Assembly: GCA_046765875.1 (NCBI GenBank)
Contig: JBKPSJ010000251.1
Span: 1 to 7,210, forward strand
Origin: DASRHY01 sp046765875
GTDB taxonomy: Bacteria; Actinomycetota; Actinomycetes; Propionibacteriales; Kribbellaceae
DNA length: 7,210 nucleotides
Direction: 5' to 3'
How positions within the stretch are numbered: the stretch's first letter is position 1; each line of letters opens with the position of its first letter. Positions 1 to 6,015 of this stretch are shown here, piece after piece. A model generated the notes under the pieces. That model saw nothing but the letters and a program-made list of their open reading frames with translations. It ran no database searches and was not told where the DNA came from. The position numbers and the translations under genes are program-made.

Positions 1-75
1 CTGCTGCGGTCCGCCGGGACCGCTCCCCGAGTCGCCGGGCTGTCCGCCGTAGGGCGGGTGGTTCTGGTCAGACAT
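1..75 (-). CDS. N-terminus of a Gly/Pro/Gln-rich protein, cut by left edge
   Basis: An ATG at 73-75 opens a frame that stays open to the window edge (25 codons). It begins MSDQNHPPYGGQPGDSG and continues rich in Gly, Pro and Gln. A GAGGGG ribosome-binding site lies 5 nt upstream of the ATG, inside and just after the end of the preceding gene. The gap to that gene is only 12 nt, so the two are probably co-transcribed behind dnaE. Low-complexity Gly/Pro/Gln N-termini like this are common at the cytoplasmic end of small actinobacterial membrane proteins, but nothing diagnostic lies within the window and I do not assign a function. Confidence 0.7.
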   Translation of the reverse strand, partial: MSDQNHPPYGGQPGDSGSGPGGPQQ

Positions 76-87
76 CTGAACCCCTCG

Positions 88-681
88 TCACTGGTTCGGC
101 CAGGGCATCTGTTCGGACGGCCCTTGCGGCTTCGCGGTTTCGTTGTCGCGGCGCCAATTCAGCGTGGCGAGCAGCGCCACCGCGAGCGCCGCGCCTACCG
201 GCCAGGCGGCCAGCGCGGTCCAGGCGTGCAGTTCGAGCGGTGCGGCGATCAGGTCCCCCGGTTTGGCGATCGCGAGCCGCGGGTCCAGCGCGTGGTGGCC
301 GACCAGCATTCCGAGGCCCCAGCCTACGGCGGACCCGACACAGGAACTCACCACCACGACGACCACCGCCCACGGACCGCGATCGCGCAGCCACCAGAAC
401 AGCGCACCACCGATGATCATCCCGGCGATGAAACCGATGGCGACGAAGGTGCCGTCCGGTCCGAATACCCTGGTCATCTGCTCCTCGTCGAGCGAGGCCC
501 CCTCGGCGTCTACCTTGTACAGAGCCAGCGGCGCCACCTGTTGCCAGATCAGGCCACCGATCGCGCCGGCGACCAGAAACGCGGCGACCCCGATGGCGAC
601 GATCCGGCCCCACGGCGCGGACTCGTCGCGACCGGGCGGTGGCGGCGGGACGGCGTGCATCACGCCGACAGTCTGGCTCAT
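88..681 (-). CDS. four-helix integral membrane protein, possibly DUF2567 family
   Basis: This is a 197-aa protein starting at the ATG at 679-681, preceded by a GGGGGAG ribosome-binding site 9 nt away. The open frame extends further upstream into dnaE, but the ribosome-binding site and the protein-like composition begin here. The cytoplasmic N-terminus carries a run of five prolines (12-16). Four hydrophobic segments follow at about 26-46, 78-97, 103-127 and 152-174, with an acidic, probably extracytoplasmic loop at about 56-72. The C-terminal 25 residues are polar. The pattern of a Trp-x-x-x-Ala-Pro after helix 1 and an 'xDGTF' stretch before helix 2 resembles actinobacterial DUF2567 proteins as I recall them; this is a tentative match. 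It begins 26 nt after the dnaE stop and ends 12 nt before the next start, so it is probably transcribed with dnaE. No enzymatic motif is visible and its role is unknown. Confidence 0.85.
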   Translation of the reverse strand: MSQTVGVMHAVPPPPPGRDESAPWGRIVAIGVAAFLVAGAIGGLIWQQVAPLALYKVDAEGASLDEEQMTRVFGPDGTFVAIGFIAGMIIGGALFWWLRDRGPWAVVVVVVSSCVGSAVGWGLGMLVGHHALDPRLAIAKPGDLIAAPLELHAWTALAAWPVGAALAVALLATLNWRRDNETAKPQGPSEQMPWPNQ

Positions 682-707
682 CCGAACAGTCTCCCCCGTG
701 CCCAGGG

Positions 708-3700
708 TCAGCCGACCAGACACGACGGGCCGAGCAGCGCCTTGAGGTCGGCCATCAAAGCCGGCGACGGCGTCACCCGGAGCCCCTCGTCCAGCTTCAT
801 CAGCGTGGTGCGCTGCGTCGCCAGCAGCCGCAGCTGCACCTCGGTCATCCCCGGATGCGTCTTGAGTACGTCGCGGAGTTGCTCGACCAGCGGCGGCGTA
901 CACCGGTTGACCGGCATCGAGATGACCACCGGCCCGGTCGGCGCCTCGGTCAGCTCCGGGACGATCACCTCGGAACCACTGATCTCCACCCGGTCGTCGC
1001 GGCGCCGCAACCGGCCCTTGATGAGCACGATCGCGTCGCTGGTGAGCAGATGCGCGGACAACTGATACGCCGAGGAGAACATCATCACCTCGATCGAACC
1101 CTCGAGGTCCTCAACGGTGACGATCGCGTAGATGTCGCCGCGCTTGTTCACCTTGCGCTGCACGCCGGTGACCAGCCCGCCGATGGTGACCTGGGAGCCG
1201 TCCGGCCGGTCCTCATCGGACAGTAGCTGGCCGATCGTGCAGTCCGCGCCGGTGGCCAGCACGTGCTCGACGCCGAACAGCGGGTGGTCCGACACGTACA
1301 GCCCGAGCATGTCGCGCTCGTGCGCGAGCTTGGTCTGCTTGTCCCACTCGCCCAACTCCGGCACCACCACGGTGAGCCGGCTGGTGTCGCCGGCGCTGTC
1401 CGGCTCGCCCATGCTGAACAGGTCGAACTGGCCGTGGGCCTCGTTGCGCTTGAGGTCGATCGCCTCGTCGACGGCCTGGTCGTGTACCGCGACCACCGCG
1501 CGCCGGGCGTGCCCCAGCGAGTCGAACGCACCGGCCTTGGCCAGCGACTCGATCACCCGCTTGTTGCAGACCTGCTCGGGCACCTTGTCGATGAAGTCGG
1601 TGAAGCTGGTGTAGCGGCCCTTGTCGGAGCGGGCCGCGACGATCCCGGCCACGACGTTGTTGCCTACATTGCGGATCGCCGACAGCCCGAACCGGATGTC
1701 GGTCCCGACCGGGGTGAAGTTCGCGTCGGACTCGTTGACGTCCGGCGGCAGCACCTTGATCCCCATCCGGCGGCACTCGTTGAGATAGACCGCCATCTTG
1801 TCCTTGTCGTCCTTCACCGACGTCAGGACCGCGGCCATGTACTCGGCCGGATAGTTCGCCTTCAGGTACGCCGTCCAGTACGAGACCAGCCCGTACGCCG
1901 CCGAATGCGCCTTGTTGAACGCGTAGTCGGAGAACGGGACCAGTACGTCCCACAGCGCCTTGATCGACTGCTCGGAGAACCCGTTGGCCTTCATCCCCTC
2001 GGAGAAGCCCATGTACTCCGCGTCCAGCACCTCGCGCTTCTTCTTGCCCATCGCGCGGCGGAGCAGATCCGCCTTGCCCAGCGTGTACCCGGCCAGGTGC
2101 TGGGCGATCGCCATCACCTGCTCCTGGTAGACGATCAGCCCGTACGTCGTACCGAGGATCGGCTCCAGCGCCTTGGCCAGCTCGGGATGCAGGTATGTGA
2201 CCTCCTGCTGCCCGTTCTTGCGGAGTGCGTAATTGGTATGGCTGTTCGCACCCATCGGGCCCGGCCGGTACAACGCGCCGACGGCGGAGATGTCCTCGAA
2301 GTTGTCCGGGCGCATCAGCCGCAGCAGTGCGCGCATCGGACCGCCGTCGAACTGGAACACCCCGAGCGTGTCGCCGCGGGCCAGCAGGTCGTACGTCGGC
2401 TTGTCGTCCAGCGTCTTGGCCAGCTCGTCGAGGTCCAGCCTGATCCCGTGGCTGGCCTCCACGTTGCGGACGGCGTCGTCCATGATCGTCAGGTTGCGCA
2501 GGCCGAGGAAGTCCATCTTGACCAGCCCGAGCGACTCGCAGCTCGGGTAGTCGAACTGGGTGATGATCTGGCCGTCCTGCTCGCGGCGCATGATCGGGAT
2601 CAGGTCGATCAGCGGCTCGCTGGACATGATCACGCCGGCCGCGTGCACGCCCCACTGGCGCTTCAGGTTCTCCAGCCCGCGGGCGGTGTCGACGATCTTG
2701 CGGACGTCGCCGTCGGACTCGTACAGCTGGCGGAACTCGACCGCCTCGGAGTACCGCTTGTGCTCGGAGTCGAAGATCCCCGACAGCGGGATGTCCTTGC
2801 CCATCACCGTCGGCGGCATCGCCTTGGTGATCCGGTCGCCCATCGCGAACGGGTAGTCCAGCACCCGGCCGGCGTCCTTGATCGCCTGCTTGGCCTTGAT
2901 CGTCCCGTACGTCGCGATCATCGCGACCCGGTCGTCGCCGTACTTCTCGGTGACGTACCGGATCACCTCGGGCCGGCGCCGGTCGTCGAAGTCGATGTCG
3001 AAGTCCGGCATCGACATCCGCTCCGGGTTGAGGAACCGCTCGAAGATCAGCCCGTGCTGGAGCGGGTCCAGGTCGGTGATCCGCATCGCGTACGCGCACA
3101 TCGAGCCGGCGCCGGAACCGCGGCCCGGCCCGACCCGGATGCCCTGCTTCTTGGCCCAGTTGATGAAGTCGGCGACCACCAGGAAGTACCCGGCGTACCC
3201 CTTCGAGACGATGACCTCGATCTCGAACTCGGCCTGCTTGCGGACCTGGTCCGGGATGCCGCCGGGGTACCGGCCGTGCAGCCCGGCCTCGACCTCCTTG
3301 ACGAACCAGGACTGCTCGCTCTCCCCCTCGGGGCAGGGGAAGCGCGGCATGTACCGGCCCTCGCCCTCGGTGAAGCTGACGTCGCAGCGCTCGGCGATCA
3401 GCAACGTGTTGTCACACGCCTCCGGGAGCTCCTTCCACACCTCGCGCATCTCGGCCGCGGTCTTGAGGTGGAAGTCGTTCGACTCGAACTTGAATCGGTT
3501 CGGGTCCGACAGCGTCGAGGCGGACTGCACGCACAGCAGCGCGGCGTGTGCATCCGCGTCGGCCTGCTTGGTGTAGTGCAGGTCGTTGGTCGCGACCAGC
3601 GGCAGGTCGAGGTCCTTGGCGAGCCGGAGCAGGTCCTTGCGGACGTCGCGCTCGATGCCGAGCCCGTGGTCCATCAGCTCGCAGTAGTAGTTCTCCTTGC

Positions 3701-4250
3701 CGAAGATGTCGCGGAACTCGGCCGCGGCCGCGAGCGCCTCGTCGTACTGGCCGAGCCGGAGCCGGGTCTGCACCTCGCCACCCGGACAGCCGGTGGTCGC
3801 GATCAGGCCCTGACCGTAGGTCTGGAGCAGCTCGCGGTCCATCCGGGGCTTGAAGTAGTAGCCCTCGAGGCTGGCAAGGCTCGACATTCGGAACAGGTTT
3901 TGCATGCCGGTGTTGTTCCGCGCGAGCAGCGTCATGTGCGTGTACGCGCCGCCACCGGACACGTCGTCTCGGCCGTTGCTCGCGTCACCCCACTTCACCC
4001 GCCGCCGGTCCGACCGATGCGTCTGCGGCGTTATGTACGCCTCGACCCCGATGATGGGCTTGACGTCGAACTTCTGTGCCGTCTTCCAGAACTCGTAGGC
4101 GCCGAAAATGTACCCGTGGTCGGTGGTCGCCAACGCCGGCTGACCGAACTCGTGCGCCGTCCTGAACAACTCGTCGATCCGTGCCGCGCCGTCCAGCATC
4201 GAGTACTCGGTGTGCACATGAAGATGCACAAAACTGTCGGCGGACGGCAT
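708..4250 (-). CDS. dnaE: DNA polymerase III alpha subunit (replicative, DnaE1 type)
   Basis: This 1180-aa protein is the catalytic subunit that copies the chromosome. The start is the ATG at 4248-4250, giving MPSADSFVHLHVHTEYS, because the PHP domain begins at once and an AGGAGG site lies 12 nt upstream. The frame is open 42 codons further, but that part is Arg/Ala-rich and unlike the family. The PHP domain occupies about 6-290 and keeps all expected metal ligands: H11, H13, D20, H45, E70, H105, C155, D223 and H225. The palm follows: GPGRGSGAGS at 374-383, PDFDIDFDD at 415-423 with catalytic D416 and D418, and the third catalytic Asp D580 in KMDFLGL. Fingers and thumb carry YRPGPMG (661-667), YQEQVM (708-713) and AFNKAHSAAYG (777-787). 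A helix-hairpin-helix lies near 857-890, a beta-clamp-binding motif QFDLF at 941-945, and an OB fold at about 1020-1095. Length and order fit the actinobacterial DnaE1 family with no truncation or frameshift. Confidence 0.98.
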   Translation of the reverse strand: MPSADSFVHLHVHTEYSMLDGAARIDELFRTAHEFGQPALATTDHGYIFGAYEFWKTAQKFDVKPIIGVEAYITPQTHRSDRRRVKWGDASNGRDDVSGGGAYTHMTLLARNNTGMQNLFRMSSLASLEGYYFKPRMDRELLQTYGQGLIATTGCPGGEVQTRLRLGQYDEALAAAAEFRDIFGKENYYCELMDHGLGIERDVRKDLLRLAKDLDLPLVATNDLHYTKQADADAHAALLCVQSASTLSDPNRFKFESNDFHLKTAAEMREVWKELPEACDNTLLIAERCDVSFTEGEGRYMPRFPCPEGESEQSWFVKEVEAGLHGRYPGGIPDQVRKQAEFEIEVIVSKGYAGYFLVVADFINWAKKQGIRVGPGRGSGAGSMCAYAMRITDLDPLQHGLIFERFLNPERMSMPDFDIDFDDRRRPEVIRYVTEKYGDDRVAMIATYGTIKAKQAIKDAGRVLDYPFAMGDRITKAMPPTVMGKDIPLSGIFDSEHKRYSEAVEFRQLYESDGDVRKIVDTARGLENLKRQWGVHAAGVIMSSEPLIDLIPIMRREQDGQIITQFDYPSCESLGLVKMDFLGLRNLTIMDDAVRNVEASHGIRLDLDELAKTLDDKPTYDLLARGDTLGVFQFDGGPMRALLRLMRPDNFEDISAVGALYRPGPMGANSHTNYALRKNGQQEVTYLHPELAKALEPILGTTYGLIVYQEQVMAIAQHLAGYTLGKADLLRRAMGKKKREVLDAEYMGFSEGMKANGFSEQSIKALWDVLVPFSDYAFNKAHSAAYGLVSYWTAYLKANYPAEYMAAVLTSVKDDKDKMAVYLNECRRMGIKVLPPDVNESDANFTPVGTDIRFGLSAIRNVGNNVVAGIVAARSDKGRYTSFTDFIDKVPEQVCNKRVIESLAKAGAFDSLGHARRAVVAVHDQAVDEAIDLKRNEAHGQFDLFSMGEPDSAGDTSRLTVVVPELGEWDKQTKLAHERDMLGLYVSDHPLFGVEHVLATGADCTIGQLLSDEDRPDGSQVTIGGLVTGVQRKVNKRGDIYAIVTVEDLEGSIEVMMFSSAYQLSAHLLTSDAIVLIKGRLRRRDDRVEISGSEVIVPELTEAPTGPVVISMPVNRCTPPLVEQLRDVLKTHPGMTEVQLRLLATQRTTLMKLDEGLRVTPSPALMADLKALLGPSCLVG

Positions 4251-4262
4251 GTCGGCGTCAGA

Positions 4263-4268
4263 CCTCCT
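4263..4268 (-). promoter_or_regulatory. ribosome-binding site of dnaE
   Basis: The minus strand reads AGGAGG here, a perfect anti-Shine-Dalgarno match. It sits 12 nt before the dnaE ATG, which is longer than the usual 5-9 nt. No ATG, GTG or TTG codon lies between it and the ATG in the dnaE frame, so it supports the start at 4250 rather than the longer reading frame. Confidence 0.75.
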
Positions 4269-4296
4269 AGGCAGCCGGCGGGGTGAGGCGAATGCC

Positions 4297-4302
4297 AGCC
4301 TA
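4297..4302 (-). promoter_or_regulatory. candidate -10 element for dnaE
   Basis: The minus strand reads TAGGCT, a good match to the TANNNT -10 of actinobacterial housekeeping sigma factors. Initiation would fall near 4290, leaving a leader of about 40 nt that contains the AGGAGG site. There is no convincing -35 hexamer at 17-18 nt spacing; TTGTCG lies 11 nt upstream of the -10, which is too close. The expected -35 position overlaps one arm of a GC-rich inverted repeat (4320-4329). Weak or absent -35 boxes are common in this phylum, so this is plausible but unproven. Confidence 0.4.
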
Positions 4303-4319
4303 GACGCCCGTTCCGACAA

Positions 4320-4372
4320 CCGGCGCCCGCGGCTCGCGACCCGTTCTGCCACGCCCGCTATCCGGGCGCCGG
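4320..4372. repeat. 10-bp perfect inverted repeat with a competing inner hairpin
   Basis: CCGGCGCCCG at 4320-4329 is exactly complementary to CGGGCGCCGG at 4363-4372, with 33 nt between. The right arm can instead pair with CGCCCG at 4352-4357 to give a tight 6-bp stem with a 5-nt loop (4358-4362). The two pairings are mutually exclusive. The element lies just upstream of the candidate dnaE -10, with its left arm where the -35 would be. It could be a protein-binding site, a structure in readthrough RNA from the upstream gene, or chance in very GC-rich DNA. Confidence 0.4.
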
Positions 4373-4373
4373 A

Positions 4374-4478
4374 CACTCGTGCGGTCAGAATTCGGCACCC
4401 GGACGGGAGGCCGACGGGCCTGCGCGCGGCGAAGATGCGGCAGGGCGTTCGGTCGTGGGAATTCGGACCGCAGGAGTG
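4374..4478. repeat. long imperfect inverted repeat (20-bp arms, 18/20) after rluD
   Basis: The left arm (4374-4393) is CACTCGTGCGGTCAGAATTC. The right arm (4459-4478), read on the other strand, is CACTCCTGCGGTCCGAATTC. They differ at two of 20 positions. The 65-nt interior has its own small hairpin, AGGCC-GACG-GGCCT. The outer end lies 6 nt past the rluD stop, so a transcript leaving rluD would carry the whole structure. There is no run of T after it, so it is not a classic intrinsic terminator. Possible roles are a factor-dependent or U-less terminator, an RNA-processing or stability element, or a small mobile-element relic with terminal inverted repeats. I see no flanking target-site duplication. 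Confidence 0.7.
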
Positions 4479-4484
4479 AGCGGC

Positions 4485-5417
4485 TCAGCCGGACGCTTCG
4501 AGCACGTCGAGGGCATGGCGGAGGTCATCGGGGTACGCCGACTCGTACTCGACGTACTCGCCGGTGCCGGGGTGGACGAAGCCGAGCCGCATCGCGTGCA
4601 GCCACTGCCGCTCCAGGCCGAGCCGCTGCGCCAGCACCGGGTCGGCGCCGTAGGTCAGGTCGCCGAGGCACGGGTGCCCGATCGCCGCCATATGCACCCG
4701 GATCTGGTGCGTACGGCCGGTCTCCAGCGTGATCTCCAGCAGCGTGCCGAACCGGAATGCCTCCAGCGTCTCGTAATGCGTCACGCTGTGCTTGCCTCCG
4801 GCAACGACCGCGAACTTGTAGTCGTGCTGCGGATGCCGGTCGATCGGTGCGTCGACGGTGCCGGTGAACGGGTCCGGATGACCCTGTACGAGAGCGTGGT
4901 AGATCTTGCTCACCGCGCGCTCCTTGAACGCGCGTTTGAGCACCGAGTAGCTGTACTCGGTCTTGGCGACGACCATCAGTCCGCTGGTTCCGACGTCCAG
5001 CCGGTGTACGACGCCCTGCCGCTCGGCGGCCCCGCTGGTGGCGATCCGGAAGCCGGCGCCAGCCAGGTGCCCGATCACGGTCGGGCCGGTCCACCCAGGC
5101 GACGGGTGTGCGGCGACGCCCACCGGCTTGTCCACCACCACGATCTCGTCGTCGTCGTGCACGATCCGCAGCCCCTCGACGGTCTGCGGCACCACCGCGA
5201 GCTCGGCCTCCGGCGCCGGCAGTTGGACATCGAGCAGTACCCCGGCCGTGACCCGCGCGGACTTCGCCGCCGGTGAGCCGTCCAGCGTCACCCGGCCGGC
5301 CTCGATCAGCTCGGCCGCCTTGGTCCGCGACATCCCGAACAGCCGTGCCAGCGCGGCGTCCAGCCGCTCCCCCGCGAGTCCGTCCGGTACGACGAGGGTG
5401 CGGGCGTCAGCGGCCAC
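4485..5417 (-). CDS. rluD: RluA/RluD-family 23S rRNA pseudouridine synthase
   Basis: This 310-aa cytoplasmic enzyme isomerises uridine to pseudouridine in RNA. In E. coli, RluD modifies helix 69 of 23S rRNA; the same target here is inferred from family, and the exact paralogue (RluD versus another RluA-type enzyme) is not settled by sequence alone. An S4 RNA-binding domain covers about 17-65 (GERLDAALARLFGMSR, then AAELIEAGRVTLDG). The catalytic domain follows, with the hallmark HRLDVGTSGL at 138-147, catalytic D141, DKPVGVAAHPSPGW at 96-109, and the late motif GRTHQIRVHMAAIGHPCLGD at 234-253. The GTG start at 5415-5417 overlaps the lspA end by 11 nt and has a GGGAG site 4 nt upstream inside lspA, which indicates coupled translation. 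The lspA-rluD pair is a common gene neighbourhood in bacteria. Length is normal for the family. Confidence 0.95.
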   Translation of the reverse strand: MAADARTLVVPDGLAGERLDAALARLFGMSRTKAAELIEAGRVTLDGSPAAKSARVTAGVLLDVQLPAPEAELAVVPQTVEGLRIVHDDDEIVVVDKPVGVAAHPSPGWTGPTVIGHLAGAGFRIATSGAAERQGVVHRLDVGTSGLMVVAKTEYSYSVLKRAFKERAVSKIYHALVQGHPDPFTGTVDAPIDRHPQHDYKFAVVAGGKHSVTHYETLEAFRFGTLLEITLETGRTHQIRVHMAAIGHPCLGDLTYGADPVLAQRLGLERQWLHAMRLGFVHPGTGEYVEYESAYPDDLRHALDVLEASG

Positions 5418-6015
5418 GATGCTCCCGGCTGCCGTCGAGGCCGACCCCGCGCAGCGTCTGCAGGATCATCAGGCATGCGGCGGTGACGATCGCGGTGTCG
5501 GCCAGATTGAAGATCGGCCAGTGCGGGAATTCAAGGAAGTCCACGACGTGCCCGCGCAGCGGCGACGGCTCGCGGAAGAACCGGTCGGACAGGTTGCCGA
5601 GCGCGCCGCCGAGCAGCAGACCGAACGCGATCGTCCAGCCGGTCGAGCGAAGCCGCCGGGACATGTGGACGACCGTGACGGCGACGCCGACGGCGATCAC
5701 GGTGAGGACCACGGTGTACCCGGTGCCGAGACTGAACGCGGCGCCCGGGTTCTTCACCAGGTGGAAGCGCAGCACCGAGCCGATCAGGTCCTTCGGCACG
5801 CCCGGCTCCAGCCGGTGCAGCGCGATCGCCTTGGTGATCTGATCGAGTGCCAGTACGGCAGCCGCGACCAGGACGAACAGAACCGGGATCCGGCGACCGC
5901 CGTCCTGTTTCGAGGAGGGCTCAGGCAGATCGGAACCGGCCGGTTGCTCTCCGGCCGGTTCGACGGATTCGGGCTGCTGGGACTCGCTCAGCGGCGTTCT
6001 TCGCGTTCTTTGCAT
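5407..6015 (-). CDS. lspA: lipoprotein signal peptidase (signal peptidase II)
   Basis: This membrane aspartyl protease cleaves the signal peptide of prolipoproteins after the lipobox cysteine has been lipidated. With the ATG at 6013-6015 it has 202 aa. The first 40 or so residues are a polar Pro/Glu/Ser/Gln-rich cytoplasmic extension, as in other actinobacterial LspA proteins. Helix 1 (about 43-63) holds the conserved LDQITK with D58. The NPGAAFSLG motif follows at 89-97. GGALGNLSDRF contains the catalytic D144, and FNLADTAI contains the catalytic D173. Membrane segments fall near 43-63, 99-117, 127-143 and 168-188. A GTG three codons earlier (6024) is an alternative start. Neither start has a clear ribosome-binding site, and both lie inside the end of the upstream gene (28 or 37 nt overlap), so initiation probably depends on translation of that gene. 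No other ATG, GTG or TTG occurs in frame before helix 1. Confidence 0.96.
   Translation of the reverse strand: MQRTRRTPLSESQQPESVEPAGEQPAGSDLPEPSSKQDGGRRIPVLFVLVAAAVLALDQITKAIALHRLEPGVPKDLIGSVLRFHLVKNPGAAFSLGTGYTVVLTVIAVGVAVTVVHMSRRLRSTGWTIAFGLLLGGALGNLSDRFFREPSPLRGHVVDFLEFPHWPIFNLADTAIVTAACLMILQTLRGVGLDGSREHRGR

Noticed and set aside
1213..3099. A long minus-strand open frame within dnaE in another frame
   Set aside because: Arg/Gly/Pro/Ala-rich shadow translation, fully inside the intact dnaE frame, with no recognisable motif.
1263..4286. A very long plus-strand open frame (about 1000 codons) opposite dnaE
   Set aside because: It mirrors the dnaE codons in the antisense direction; high-GC genes commonly leave such frames open. 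Its translation is repetitive Arg/Val/Leu/Gly/His with no domain, while the minus strand encodes an unmistakable DnaE.
4251..4376. A 42-codon N-terminal extension of dnaE to a GTG at 4376
   Set aside because: The extension is Arg/Ala-rich, unlike DnaE proteins, and overlaps the candidate promoter. A perfect AGGAGG site fits the ATG at 4250, right before the PHP domain.
4374..4478. An insertion sequence or complete MITE with target-site duplication
   Set aside because: The inverted repeat is real, but no direct duplication flanks it and no transposase is present, so I list it only as an inverted repeat of unknown origin.
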